From contig CAMVMG010000005.1 in NCBI GenBank assembly GCA_947168525.1, forward strand, positions 1 to 64,000: 64,000 nucleotides of DNA, in the 5' to 3' direction. The notes under the pieces are model-generated. The model was not told the DNA's origin. It did no database searches and was given only the letters and a program-made list of their open reading frames with translations. Below are positions 9,082 through 17,603 of this stretch, piece by piece. The position numbers and the translations under genes were made by a program. The stretch comes from an uncultured Bacteroidales bacterium (GTDB lineage Bacteria > Bacteroidota > Bacteroidia > Bacteroidales > UBA932). Position 1 is the stretch's first letter. Each line of letters opens with the position of its first letter.

Positions 9082-9756
9082 TTATCGTTTATTGATATAA
9101 TCTGTCAGTTGGATGTCTACCGGCACCAGCAGGGGGCTTTCGGCCATGTCCTGCGGGTTGGTGCCGGGTTCTCCCTGAGGGACTTCCATGCCAATCATGC
9201 CAAAGAGCTGTGTCCAGTAAACCGGGATTTCCCCCTCCGCATCCTTCCAGTTCATGGGCAACTGCGGGAACAGGTGGCTGCCGTCCGGGGCCAGGTAGCT
9301 GTCCCTGACCAGCTCGGAGCAGTAATGGGCCCCGTTCCCTTCCAGGAAGTAGGTGTCGTAGGGTTCTCCGCAGAAAGAGAGGGCGTTTGCGATGCAGTCC
9401 GGGGCTTTGACGCCCTCTTTGAGGCGCTTGACCAGGAAGGTGGGATAGCTTCCGTCCTTGAGGGTGAAGTCCGTGACAAAAGTATCCAGCGGATGCCGGT
9501 CTACCCCGTGCTTGAGGGTGGCTTCAATCACGTAGATGCCGTCGGCCTCTACGTCGGCAATGGCCACGTGGATCAGGTTCAGTTCCCCTTTTCCGGTGGC
9601 GGCCGATATGGCCTCGCTCATGGAGTCTTCGTCAATCCGGTAGTCCAGCGGGATGCCTACGAAGATGAGGTCTCCGCTGCGGAGTTGTTCCCGCTTCTGG
9701 GCGCAGCCCAGGCACAGCAGGCCGGCGGCGGCAAGCAGTATGGCGTATTTTTTCAT
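9082..9756 (-). CDS. YiiX-like permuted papain-fold hydrolase, lipoprotein
   Basis: 224 residues. The N-terminus MKKYAILLAAAGLLCLGC is a lipoprotein signal with lipobox LGC (Cys18). The mature part has the YiiX/YebB (NlpC/P60-related, permuted) motifs: SGDLIFV at the start, HVAIADVE with the catalytic His, and HYCSELVRDSY with the nucleophile Cys near residue 150. Proteins of this family are predicted peptidases or amidases acting in the envelope. It lies between dehydrogenase and epimerase genes with gaps of 7 and 10 bases, so the three are probably one transcript. Confidence 0.82.
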   Translation of the reverse strand: MKKYAILLAAAGLLCLGCAQKREQLRSGDLIFVGIPLDYRIDEDSMSEAISAATGKGELNLIHVAIADVEADGIYVIEATLKHGVDRHPLDTFVTDFTLKDGSYPTFLVKRLKEGVKAPDCIANALSFCGEPYDTYFLEGNGAHYCSELVRDSYLAPDGSHLFPQLPMNWKDAEGEIPVYWTQLFGMIGMEVPQGEPGTNPQDMAESPLLVPVDIQLTDYINKR

Positions 9757-9766
9757 CGTTGCGTGT

Positions 9767-10792
9767 TTATCGGGTTAGGGTGGCTTTGGCGGCTTCCAGG
9801 GCGGCGATTACGCGGTCGCACCAGGCGTCAAACTCCGGGTCCGGCACCTGCAGTTCCGGATGGGCCAGGATGTTTTCGATGGTGTCCCGGAGGCCTTGCT
9901 CTGCCCGGATGGTGGCCTGGAAGCCCGGGACGGCGCGCTTGACCTTGCTGTTGTCGAACAGCACGGTGCAGGCTTTGTCGCCGATGAGCCCTCCGCGGAA
10001 GTCGTACGGGCCCACATCGGCCAGGAAAGAGGAGGAGACATAATAGGGCTTGAGTTCCACCCCAAGCACGTCCGCGATGATGCCGTAGATCTGGTTCCAG
10101 GTAAGGGTCTGGTCCGAGGTAATCTGGAAGGCGTTGCCGATGGCCAGGGGATTGCCCATCAGGCCGATGAAGCCCTTGGCGAAGTCAGCGTTGTGGGTGA
10201 GGGTCCATTGGGTGGTCCCGTCTCCGTGGATGATGACGGGTTTTCCATCCATCATGCGCCTGAGCACCTGGAAGGAGCCTTTGTTCCCATGTACGCCCAG
10301 CGGGACGGAGCGGTTGTCGTAGGTGTGGCTGGGCCGGACGATCGTGACGGGGAAGCCGTCGGACCGGTATTTCTCCATCAGGAAGTCTTCGCATACAATC
10401 TTGTCCCGGGAATATTGCCAGTAGGGATTGGCCAGGGGTGTTCCTTCCGAGATGAAGGGGCTCATGCAGGGCTTTTGGTAGGCCGATGCGGAGCTGATAT
10501 AGATGTACTGCCCGGTATTTCCCCGGAACAGCCGCCAGTCCCGCTCTACCTGCGGTTTGACAAAGCCGATGAAATCGCAGACGCAGTCCCAGCGGCTGCC
10601 TTCCAGCAGGCGCTGGGCGGAGGCCTCGTCGGCGATATCGGCCTTGATGGTGCGGACGTTTTCCGGCAGGATGCCGTTGCGGTTTCCGCGGTTCAGGAGC
10701 GTGAGTTCCCATTCGGGGGAGGAGGCCAGCGCTGTCGTGATGGCGGTGCTGATGGTGCCGGTGCCTCCTATAAACAATGCTTTTCTTTTCAT
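9767..10792 (-). CDS. NAD-dependent epimerase/dehydratase (extended SDR)
   Basis: 341 residues from the ATG at 10792 (an in-frame ATG at 10807 would add five residues). The N-terminus KALFIGGTGTIS is the Rossmann dinucleotide motif, and QYSRDK supplies the YxxxK catalytic pair. The overall pattern (SHTYDNRSVPLG, GDGTTQWTLTH, GNPLAIGNAFQITSD) matches atypical SDRs annotated as NAD-dependent epimerases related to CSP41. First gene of the minus-strand group with the YiiX-like hydrolase and alcohol dehydrogenase. Substrate probably a nucleotide sugar, by family only. Confidence 0.88.
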   Translation of the reverse strand: MKRKALFIGGTGTISTAITTALASSPEWELTLLNRGNRNGILPENVRTIKADIADEASAQRLLEGSRWDCVCDFIGFVKPQVERDWRLFRGNTGQYIYISSASAYQKPCMSPFISEGTPLANPYWQYSRDKIVCEDFLMEKYRSDGFPVTIVRPSHTYDNRSVPLGVHGNKGSFQVLRRMMDGKPVIIHGDGTTQWTLTHNADFAKGFIGLMGNPLAIGNAFQITSDQTLTWNQIYGIIADVLGVELKPYYVSSSFLADVGPYDFRGGLIGDKACTVLFDNSKVKRAVPGFQATIRAEQGLRDTIENILAHPELQVPDPEFDAWCDRVIAALEAAKATLTR

Positions 10793-10919
10793 AGCTGTGC
10801 CAGACATTTGTTACGGAAATGTAAGATAGGCATTATATTGTTTTTTTGCAAGAAAGCTTTCTGTGATTTAGTGTTTCGGTATTTTTTTATCGAGTTTTGA
10901 TAAATATTTTCGAAATTTA

Positions 10920-10950
10920 TTTGGAGATTGCATTTTTGTTTGTAACTTTG
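10920..10950 (+). promoter_or_regulatory. Bacteroidota-type promoter of the SPFH gene
   Basis: TTTG (10920-10923), 19 bases, TAACTTTG (10943-10950): exact consensus. It lies ~27 bases before the ATG at 10978/10984, which rules out the longer upstream frame that starts at 10897. Confidence 0.75.
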
Positions 10951-10983
10951 CGATATCAAAATGATATTAAAATAATAATGGTT

Positions 10984-11922
10984 ATGGAAAACAAGGAATT
11001 CACTTACAAAGGTATTGTCCTCAACGGCTTTCTGGCCCTTTTTCTGGTACTGGCTCTGTTCGCCCTCACCATCTGGTTCTTTGTCCTCGCAGACAGTTCT
11101 TCGGAATTCGCCATCCTGGGCGGCATCCTGCTTGTTTTCCTGGGCGTGTGCATGAACGGTTTTGTGAAACTGGAGCCCAATGAGGCCAAGGTACTGGTTT
11201 TCTTCGGCTTGTACAGCGGTACTTTCAGCCAGACCGGTTTTTACTGGGTGAATCCCCTGATGAGTAAGAAAAGCGTGAGCCTCAGGGCCCGCAACCTGAA
11301 TCCGGAGCCCATCAAGGTCAACGACAAAGCCGGCAATCCGGTCCTGATTGGCATGGTGCTGGTCTGGAAACTGGAAAACACCTACAAGGCCCTGTTCGAG
11401 ATTGACAGCCAGTCGCTGGCTCCTTCTTCCATTTCCACCTCCCGCACCGGCGCCGCCCGTTCTCTCTCGCTGGCCTTTGAGAACTTCGTGCGCGTCCAGA
11501 GTGACGCCGCCCTGCGCCAGGTGGCCGGCTGCTACGCCTATGACAATCCCGACACGGCCGACGAGCTCACCCTCCGCTCCAACGCCGAGGAAATCAACGA
11601 GCGCCTGGTGAAAACCCTGAACGAGCGCCTGTCCATGGCCGGGATCCACGTGACCGAGGCCCGCATCAACTACCTGGCCTATGCCCCGGAAATCGCCGCT
11701 GTTATGTTGCGCCGCCAGCAGGCCGATGCTATCATCGCCGCCCGTGAAAAGATTGTGGACGGGGCTGTAAGCATGGTGAAGATGGCCCTGGACAAGCTAA
11801 AGGCAGAGGGCGTGGTGAACCTGGACGAAGAGCGCAAGGCTGCCATGGTGAGCAACCTGCTGGTAGTTCTCTGCGGCGACGAGCCGGCCCAGCCGGTGGT
11901 GAACTCCGGAAGTCTTTATTAG
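10984..11922 (+). CDS. SPFH/Band 7 domain membrane protein
   Basis: 312 residues from MENKEFTY; an ATG six bases upstream is equally possible. Two hydrophobic segments near residues 10-55 are followed by the Band 7 domain: [17 protein letters not shown], then the conserved stretch around [28 protein letters not shown], which matches the end of the SPFH domain and start of its coiled coil. Such proteins assemble into large membrane rings, often scaffolding proteases or lipid domains. In Bacteroidales an SPFH gene is commonly followed by a small Arc-type protein, as here, four bases downstream. Confidence 0.9.
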   Translation: MENKEFTYKGIVLNGFLALFLVLALFALTIWFFVLADSSSEFAILGGILLVFLGVCMNGFVKLEPNEAKVLVFFGLYSGTFSQTGFYWVNPLMSKKSVSLRARNLNPEPIKVNDKAGNPVLIGMVLVWKLENTYKALFEIDSQSLAPSSISTSRTGAARSLSLAFENFVRVQSDAALRQVAGCYAYDNPDTADELTLRSNAEEINERLVKTLNERLSMAGIHVTEARINYLAYAPEIAAVMLRRQQADAIIAAREKIVDGAVSMVKMALDKLKAEGVVNLDEERKAAMVSNLLVVLCGDEPAQPVVNSGSLY

Positions 11923-11925
11923 CCT

Positions 11926-12099
11926 ATGGCCAAAGAGAAAGAAGCGGTAAAGAGCTTTGTACTTCGGATAGACCCGGAAACCATGGAAGCCGTTGAGCGT
12001 TGGGCTGCGGACGAACTCCGCAGTACCAACGCACAGCTGCAATGGATTATCCGCGAGGAGCTCAGGAAAAACAGACGCTTACATCCAGAAAAACCATGA
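11926..12099 (+). CDS. small Arc-like ribbon-helix-helix protein
   Basis: 57 residues. The strand SFVLRIDPETMEAVERWA followed by two helices (ADELRSTNAQLQWIIREEL) is the Arc/MetJ ribbon-helix-helix pattern: a beta strand for DNA contacts, then a dimer core. It begins three bases after the SPFH stop and its TGA overlaps the hydrolase ATG in ATGA, so it is coupled on both sides. The pairing with SPFH argues for a conserved partner or local regulator. DNA target unknown. Confidence 0.8.
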   Translation: MAKEKEAVKSFVLRIDPETMEAVERWAADELRSTNAQLQWIIREELRKNRRLHPEKP

Positions 12100-13391
12100 A
12101 ACGAATCGTATCCATTCTGGCCCTTTTGGGGGCCTTCGTAATCCCGGCTTTTGCCCAGACCGGCACCTGGTCCGGCTCCATCGAGGTGCAGGGGACCCGC
12201 CTTTCCCTGGTGTTCCATCTGGATGGAGAGAATCCCACCGTGGATTCCCCGGACCAGGGTGCGCGGGATATTCCCATCCAGGTGGAAAAAACGGCCACCG
12301 GCGCCATTACCATCCGGATTCCCTCCATCGGCGCCACCTATGAGGGCACCTGGATGCTGACAAAGATTGTAGGCACGTTCAAGCAGTGGACGGCCTCGCT
12401 TCCGCTCACGCTTACCCCGGGCGAGCCCAGACTGAACCGGCCGCAGACGCCTGCGGGCCCGTTCCCATACCTGCTGGAAGAGGTGTCTTTCCGTAACGGT
12501 GACGCCCTCCTCAAAGGGACCCTGGTGCTGCCGGAAGGCTGTTCCCGTAAAACTCCCGTGCTGGTGATGGTTACCGGCAGCGGCCTGCAGAACCGCGACG
12601 AAGAAATCTTTGAGCACAAACCTTTTGCCGTGATTGCCGATGCCCTGGCCCGCGCCGGAATCGCCACCCTCCGCTACGACGACCGCGGTTTCGGGGAGTC
12701 CACGGGTGACGTGATCAACTGCACCACGGAAGACCTCAAGAACGACGCCCTTGCCGGCATCCGACTTCTCCGGGAGCGTTTCGACAAGGTGGGCGTGCTG
12801 GGCCACAGCGAAGGCGGCACCATCGCCCTGATGCTGGCCGCAGAAGGGCAAGCCGATTTCATCATTTCCCTGGCCGGGAACGTGGTTTCCGGCGGTGAGA
12901 CGCTGCTCTCTCAGAACCGCCGTGCCCTGGCCGCCGCCGGATTTCCTGCCGGGACGGTGGATGCCTATTGCACTTTGCTGGGCCGGGCGTTCGAGGCGCT
13001 CGTGGCTGGAAATCCCCTGCCGTCGGCCGACGGAACAGACCTTCCCGATGCACTGAAGCAGAATTACCAGGGTGCGCTCCAGCAGCTTCAGACACCCTAT
13101 TTGCGGTATTTTGTGGCATTGGACATGCGTCCGCTGCTGGGTGACATCACCTGCCCGGTACTGGCCGTGAACGGCAGCAAAGACTGGCAAGTGGAGCCGG
13201 AAAGCAACCTGGACGCCCTCCGGAGTGGCCTGCCCGCTGGCACCAAGGTCCAGATCGAATGCGTCGAAGGCCTCAACCATCTCTTTCAGCATTGCACCAC
13301 CGGCGCCCCCTCCGAGTACAAGGAGATTGAAGAGACCTTCGCCCCGGAAGTGCTGGAAACGCTGACAAGCTGGGTCCGGGAATTATTCTAA
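12096..13391 (+). CDS. secreted alpha/beta hydrolase
   Basis: 431 residues from the ATG that overlaps the preceding stop. A signal peptide ends near Ala-Phe-Ala-Gln (residue ~20). A beta-rich N-terminal domain (~20-125) is followed by an alpha/beta hydrolase: oxyanion region VTGSGLQNRDE, nucleophile elbow GHSEGG (Ser), acid near NGSKDWQVEP, and His in GLNHLFQ. The layout resembles periplasmic acyl-peptidase-like or esterase proteins common in Bacteroidales. It converges with the tetR gene three bases away. Substrate unknown. Confidence 0.87.
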   Translation: MKRIVSILALLGAFVIPAFAQTGTWSGSIEVQGTRLSLVFHLDGENPTVDSPDQGARDIPIQVEKTATGAITIRIPSIGATYEGTWMLTKIVGTFKQWTASLPLTLTPGEPRLNRPQTPAGPFPYLLEEVSFRNGDALLKGTLVLPEGCSRKTPVLVMVTGSGLQNRDEEIFEHKPFAVIADALARAGIATLRYDDRGFGESTGDVINCTTEDLKNDALAGIRLLRERFDKVGVLGHSEGGTIALMLAAEGQADFIISLAGNVVSGGETLLSQNRRALAAAGFPAGTVDAYCTLLGRAFEALVAGNPLPSADGTDLPDALKQNYQGALQQLQTPYLRYFVALDMRPLLGDITCPVLAVNGSKDWQVEPESNLDALRSGLPAGTKVQIECVEGLNHLFQHCTTGAPSEYKEIEETFAPEVLETLTSWVRELF

Positions 13392-13394
13392 TAT

Positions 13395-14003
13395 CTACTT
13401 GCAAAGGGCTTGGTAGAAGCCTATCATCTGGGCTTTGAGGGCGGCGGGGTCGAAGGCTTTGCCGACGGCGGCGTGGAAGGAGTAGCCGTAGAAAAGGGAC
13501 TGGAAAGTGACGGCAACGGTGTCCAGGTCTTGCTGCGGGCCGATTTCACCAGAGGTCACGGCATCGGTGAGAACCTTCTTCCAGAGGGCGACTTCTTCCT
13601 GCATAATCTCGTAATAGCGTTCGCCAAGGTCCGGATAGTAGCGCTTGATCTGAAGGACGAGGAGAAGGTAGGCGTGAGTGGGATTTTCGGGTAAAGCCTC
13701 ACTGACAGAATCCAGATAGTATGTCCTGGTGTGGACCACGCCCTCAAGATAAGCCTGGATGAAGTCCTTGAGGGACATCCCCTCCGTGTAGTTCACTTTC
13801 CGGTGGATGTCCTGCTTTTCCAGTACCTCGCTGATGATGACCTGGCGGAAGAAGTCCAGCTTGGTTTTGGCATAATAGAAGATGGCTCCGCGGGTGAAGC
13901 CCGTGGCCTTTTCCACTTCTTCCAAGGTGAGGTCGCCGATGTTGTGGGTGAGCAGCAGCGAGAATGTTTGGGCGAAGAGTTTTTCTTTGTTATTCTCTCT
14001 CAT
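13395..14003 (-). CDS. TetR/AcrR family transcriptional regulator
   Basis: 202 residues from the ATG at 14003. The N-terminal helix-turn-helix is clear: LTLEEVEKATGFTRGAIFYYAKTKLDFF. The C-terminal ~140 residues form a helical ligand-binding domain with no recognisable ligand. It is divergent from the small ORF at 14127 and the GLUG lipoprotein. Two near-identical palindromes lie between the promoters (14055-14070, 14078-14093), which suggests it represses itself and the surface-protein genes. Confidence 0.9.
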   Translation of the reverse strand: MRENNKEKLFAQTFSLLLTHNIGDLTLEEVEKATGFTRGAIFYYAKTKLDFFRQVIISEVLEKQDIHRKVNYTEGMSLKDFIQAYLEGVVHTRTYYLDSVSEALPENPTHAYLLLVLQIKRYYPDLGERYYEIMQEEVALWKKVLTDAVTSGEIGPQQDLDTVAVTFQSLFYGYSFHAAVGKAFDPAALKAQMIGFYQALCK

Positions 14004-14024
14004 TGCCAATAATGTGCATTTTCA

Positions 14025-14032
14025 CAAAGATA
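14025..14032 (-). promoter_or_regulatory. -7 box of the tetR gene
   Basis: TATCTTTG on the minus strand, 22 bases upstream of the tetR ATG. No clear -33 TTTG is seen at the usual spacing, which would fit a weak or regulated promoter. Confidence 0.5.
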
Positions 14033-14054
14033 CGCACTTTTTTTTCTCCATTTG

Positions 14055-14097
14055 CATACTGTTTGGTATGTTGATAACATACTTTTTAGTATCTTTG
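14055..14097 (+). promoter_or_regulatory. two TetR-type operators overlapping the promoter of the small ORF / GLUG gene
   Basis: Two 16-base palindromes share one pattern: CATACTGTTTGGTATG (14055-14070) and CATACTTTTTAGTATC (14078-14093), centres 23 bases apart. The second overlaps the -7 box TATCTTTG (14090-14097) for rightward transcription. Position between divergent genes and overlap with the promoter are what a TetR repressor site looks like. Binding itself is inferred. Confidence 0.7.
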
Positions 14098-14126
14098 CGC
14101 TTCTGTTCGTAGAACCATGAAGCAAA

Positions 14127-14252
14127 ATGGAAACAATTAAGCACGATTTGTATGAAGCCCCTGCAACGACGGTTGTAGAGGTAAAGGCCGAGGGAGCCAT
14201 CCTCGTTGTCTCTGGTGATGCACCACAGTATGATGGACCTGAAGAGTTTTAG
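14127..14252 (+). CDS. 41-residue small protein upstream of a surface lipoprotein
   Basis: Starts METIKHDLYEAP and ends GDAPQYDGPEEF. It has no signal peptide; a short hydrophobic middle (AILVVSG) is followed by an acidic tail. Short ORFs of this shape (xPxxxVVEVKxEGxI...SGGDAP) recur in Bacteroidales genomes, often beside surface-protein genes. It is the first ORF after the TetR-controlled promoter, and an AGGAGG lies between it and the next gene 11 bases on. It could be a true small protein, a peptide precursor or a leader whose translation tunes the downstream gene; function unknown. Confidence 0.65.
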   Translation: METIKHDLYEAPATTVVEVKAEGAILVVSGDAPQYDGPEEF

Positions 14253-14263
14253 GAGGATGCCTT

Positions 14264-16645
14264 ATGAGAAAGAATGTTAAGCACTTATTGCCCATTATAT
14301 TGGGTCTGAGCCTGGGACTGCTTTCTTGCTCTCAAATGGAACTGGATAGTAAGGAAGAAACGCGGGAAACAAAAGAAGAGGAAGAAGTCTGGACGCTGAA
14401 GGTAGAGGCCGGTGAAAAGAATGACGCCGTTACCAAAGCTTTGTCGATGAACCCGAACGGCACAATTAAGTCTGAATGGGTGCAAAACGACGTCATTATT
14501 GCTTATAAGTACCTTGAAAATGGAATGCTCTATCTTTCGGAACCCGTTGGTTCGTTAACAGCTGAAACGAGTGGTTTACACACAACCTTTACCGGTTCGC
14601 TGACTTCCGTTGAAGGACTGGCAGTAGGCACGAAGATTCGTTTGACCTATCCCAATGACCAACCCGATTATCGCGGTCAGGATGGAACGCTGCAGTATAT
14701 TTCTGACCACTGCAATTATTCCTATGCGGAGGTGGAAATTACGGAATTGAATACGGAAACAAGAGTAATCTCCACGACCAACGCTGCTTTCAAGAATGTC
14801 CAAGCCATTTGGAAGATCAAGTTTCAGGATGCTGAAGGAGCGGATATTAACGTAACGAGTGTAACGATTGTCGGAGATGACATGTTATCCTACTATCTGG
14901 GCAGTAACGTCGCCATTTTGGGAAGCATTAACATTACATTAACGGATGCAGTCAATGAGATATGGGTGGCCATACATTCAATGAGCGAAAACAACAACTA
15001 TGTCATTAAATGCGTCACGGAAGATTCCCGGCAATTGAGTTGCGTTAAGAAAGGGAATCTTCAGGGCGGTAAATACTATACCTCGACCCTGAGGATGCAG
15101 GATCTGTCATCAAACTATCTTACGGAAATCAATTCAGTGTCCGATCTTGTGCTACTGTCCAACGAGGTAAGTATCGGCAAGAATTATGCTGGGCAGACGG
15201 TAACATTGATGCAGAATCTGGACCTCACGGAAGTTGAAAACTTCCAACCCATTGGTTTAAGTTCGGTCCTTTCATTCAAGGGGTGTTTCGACGGGAATCA
15301 TAAAACCATTTCCAACTTGAAGATTAACGCGACACAACAGAATGTAGGATTGTTCGGATATTTGGGACGGAATTCCAATGTCAAAGATTTGACGTTGGAT
15401 AATTGTACAATCACATCGACCCAAAGCAGAGTCGGTGGCATAGCCGGCTACACGGATGGTAATATATCAGGATGTACCGTATCTGGCTCAATCACGGGAA
15501 CAGGTAATGTAGCCGGCATAGTTGCATACATTGACAGTGGGGTAAGTGCCCCTCTGACCAATTGCACCTTTTCCGGGACGGTTACGGCAACCAATGGGAG
15601 TGCGGCAGGTATCGTAACTCTTTCTAATGCCAGGATTGAAAATTGCACAAACAACGGAACGATTCAAGGAAAAAACGAAGTAGGCGGCATTTTGGCGGGT
15701 GGTGGGTCTAGTCCTGTGACGGGGTGTACCAATAACGGAGCTGTGACAGGACAAAAATATATTGGAGGCATTGTTGGAATAAGCAGGGACGCGGTATGCA
15801 CTATTTCAGATTGCACAAATAACGGTCATATCACGGCTACAGGCAGTGATGCTGGCGGAATTGCCGGAAGATTTCACGGGTATTCCAGCACCCTTACCAT
15901 CAGCAATTGTATCAATACAGGAACGATTGAAGGTGCTAGTATTGTTGGAGGAATCGCCGGATACACCAAGTCTACGGAAAAAACGCTCACCTATTTGAAT
16001 TGTTCCAATAGTGGGTCGATTATTTCAACTAACGATAGTGCGGGTGGACTGTTCGGCATGGTCCGAATGCACAGGAGTAGTCCTAGTAGCCCTACGACTG
16101 TACTTGTCATAAGCAATTCCTATAATAAAGGGACTGTAAATGGTACGGACAACGTTGGTGGTATGATTGGACAGCTTCTCGGCGGAACCAACAATCCGCA
16201 ATTCTCATTTGATTCTTGCTTTAGCAATGCTGAAGTATCCGCCTCAAAGGCATCTCCTCATATAGGTGCTTATATTGGATACTTCCCTTCCTCCTATAAC
16301 GGACAGAGTACTACGGGTAGCTTTGTGTTCACGAATTCGTTCTATTCATCCGTACCGGGCTGTCTTGCCGTTGATGGAGCAGATCAAGACGGTGTGGCAG
16401 GTGCTTACAAGATTGTCGGCGCCGGTGGCGTAACCGTGACGACTTCAACGGCTGAAGACCTGTTGCACGAAAGTGTCAAGTACTTTGTTTTCGGCAAGGC
16501 AGTAACTCTGACCCTGTCTGGCAGCTCTTCCTACAGCGCCATCGATGGCGCGAGCAACCCCGTTACCTTGACTCCCAACGGAGGCGGTTCCTATACCCTC
16601 ACCATGCCAGCATCTGATGTGACCCTACACTCTGGGAACAATTAA
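14264..16645 (+). CDS. surface lipoprotein with fimbrillin-like N-terminus and GLUG repeats
   Basis: 793 residues. Signal peptide with lipobox LLSCS (Cys ~22) and an acidic stretch just after it, as in surface-exported Bacteroidota lipoproteins. Residues ~45-280 resemble a fimbrillin-like beta domain. From ~290 to ~700 there are repeated GLUG-type units (VGGIAGYTDGNISGCTVSG, VGGILAGGGSS, AGGIAGRFHGYSS) that should form a beta-solenoid. A C-terminal ~80-residue domain ends in a LTPNGGGSYTLTMPASDVTL segment seen in other cell-surface proteins. The DNA is clearly poorer in GC than the neighbours. Likely adhesion or glycan/peptide contact. The AGGAGG upstream is unusual for this phylum. Confidence 0.85.
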   Translation: MRKNVKHLLPIILGLSLGLLSCSQMELDSKEETRETKEEEEVWTLKVEAGEKNDAVTKALSMNPNGTIKSEWVQNDVIIAYKYLENGMLYLSEPVGSLTAETSGLHTTFTGSLTSVEGLAVGTKIRLTYPNDQPDYRGQDGTLQYISDHCNYSYAEVEITELNTETRVISTTNAAFKNVQAIWKIKFQDAEGADINVTSVTIVGDDMLSYYLGSNVAILGSINITLTDAVNEIWVAIHSMSENNNYVIKCVTEDSRQLSCVKKGNLQGGKYYTSTLRMQDLSSNYLTEINSVSDLVLLSNEVSIGKNYAGQTVTLMQNLDLTEVENFQPIGLSSVLSFKGCFDGNHKTISNLKINATQQNVGLFGYLGRNSNVKDLTLDNCTITSTQSRVGGIAGYTDGNISGCTVSGSITGTGNVAGIVAYIDSGVSAPLTNCTFSGTVTATNGSAAGIVTLSNARIENCTNNGTIQGKNEVGGILAGGGSSPVTGCTNNGAVTGQKYIGGIVGISRDAVCTISDCTNNGHITATGSDAGGIAGRFHGYSSTLTISNCINTGTIEGASIVGGIAGYTKSTEKTLTYLNCSNSGSIISTNDSAGGLFGMVRMHRSSPSSPTTVLVISNSYNKGTVNGTDNVGGMIGQLLGGTNNPQFSFDSCFSNAEVSASKASPHIGAYIGYFPSSYNGQSTTGSFVFTNSFYSSVPGCLAVDGADQDGVAGAYKIVGAGGVTVTTSTAEDLLHESVKYFVFGKAVTLTLSGSSSYSAIDGASNPVTLTPNGGGSYTLTMPASDVTLHSGNN

Positions 16646-16653
16646 ACACATAT

Positions 16654-17421
16654 CTATATGCACATTGCACCTCCGTCGATGACGAAGTCCTGACCGGTGA
16701 TGAAACGGGCCGCGTCGCTTCCCAGGTAGAGGGCACAGTAGGCAATGTCTTCGGCTTTTCCGAGGATATGGAGAGGGGAGTCTTTCTCGAACCTTTCTTT
16801 GAGGTCAGGCCGGTCGAGCACGCCCATGGTCATTTCGGTGAGGACGAACCCCGGGTAGATCGTGTTCACCCTGACTCCCTTTTCGCCCAGCCTGCTGGCC
16901 AGGGTCTTGGAGAAGCTCTTCACAGCTCCTTTAGCCGCCGTGTATGCAAGGGGACCGGAAGCCCTCAATGCGGCGAGAGATGCTATATTGATAATGCAGC
17001 CCTTGGTTTTAGAACATTCGGGATAGGCGTATTTGCACATCATGAAGGTACCCCCCAGATCCACGCCCATAATCTTCGAGAAGTTTTGGGAGTCGAATTC
17101 CGCCTCCAAGTCACCGGATTTCCCCTGCATGCCGGCGCAGTTTATGAGGATGTCAAGGCGCCCGAAGCGATCCATGCACCTTCTGACCGCCTCGCGGCAG
17201 TTTTCTTCGAGGCTGATATCAGCGCTGAAGAATCCGCATTGTCCGCCTTCGGATTCTATTTGCTTTCTGGCATCGTCCGCCTTGTCTTCGGAAAGGTCTA
17301 CGATGAATATTTTCGCTCCGGCCCTTGACAAGGTTAGGCTACAGCTTTTTCCTATTCCGGCTCCACCGCCGGTGATGAGAGCGACTTTCCCGTCAACTCT
17401 GAATACATCTGTCACATCCAT
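16654..17421 (-). CDS. short-chain dehydrogenase/reductase (FabG-like)
   Basis: 255 residues. Classical SDR: NAD(P)-binding TGGGAGIGKS near residue 20, the structural NCAG motif, catalytic Ser in INIASLAAL, YTAAK with the Tyr-Lys pair, and PG-FV-TEM after strand 6. An acidic residue after strand 2 (IVDLSED) suggests NAD rather than NADP. Monocistronic, with a TATCTTTG box on the minus strand at 17456-17449, 28 bases before the ATG. It converges on the GLUG gene with eight bases between. Substrate not readable; glucose-1-dehydrogenase-like and 3-oxoacyl-reductase-like functions are both possible. Confidence 0.9.
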   Translation of the reverse strand: MDVTDVFRVDGKVALITGGGAGIGKSCSLTLSRAGAKIFIVDLSEDKADDARKQIESEGGQCGFFSADISLEENCREAVRRCMDRFGRLDILINCAGMQGKSGDLEAEFDSQNFSKIMGVDLGGTFMMCKYAYPECSKTKGCIINIASLAALRASGPLAYTAAKGAVKSFSKTLASRLGEKGVRVNTIYPGFVLTEMTMGVLDRPDLKERFEKDSPLHILGKAEDIAYCALYLGSDAARFITGQDFVIDGGAMCI

Positions 17422-17448
17422 AGGCTCAATATCTTTTCAGATTGTGTA

Positions 17449-17456
17449 CAAAGATA
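17449..17456 (-). promoter_or_regulatory. -7 box of the SDR gene
   Basis: TATCTTTG on the minus strand, 28 bases upstream of the SDR start. No consensus -33 is seen. Confidence 0.5.
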
Positions 17457-17525
17457 AGAAGAATTATTCCAGGATTGAAAACCTTTGCTAATAGAATGAC
17501 AACATCTCTTCACGGCGAAAAAACG

Positions 17526-17562
17526 GTAAAGAGCCTTTACAGTCTTGTGGGGATTCTTTACA
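17526..17562 (+). promoter_or_regulatory. putative upstream activator sites of the sigma-54 regulator gene
   Basis: GTAAAG (17526-17531) faces CTTTACA (17535-17541), and a second CTTTACA lies at 17556-17562, 21 bases (two turns) on. The same heptamer is clustered upstream of tolC at 20875-20921. These are the expected enhancer sites of the regulator encoded just downstream, implying autoregulation. Confidence 0.65.
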
Positions 17563-17587
17563 CTGAAATAGAATAATGTACGAGCGT

Positions 17588-17603
17588 CGGCGCAAGGCTT
17601 GCA
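17588..17603 (+). promoter_or_regulatory. sigma-54-type promoter of the response regulator gene
   Basis: CGGCGCAAGGCTTGCA has GG (17589-17590) and GC (17601-17602) separated by the required ten bases, and a perfect TTGCA -12 element. Compared with TGGCACGN4TTGCA it keeps GGC and the whole -12 half. Transcription would start near 17614, 31 bases before the ATG. Confidence 0.65.

Noticed and set aside
11919..13292. 457-codon minus-strand frame opposite the hydrolase and small RHH gene
   Set aside because: No domain; the plus-strand frame has a signal peptide, catalytic motifs and a coupled start.
14264..16645. Horizontal transfer of the GLUG lipoprotein based on lower GC
   Set aside because: Repeat-rich surface proteins of Bacteroidota are often GC-poor because of their Asn/Thr/Ile content; composition alone is not enough.
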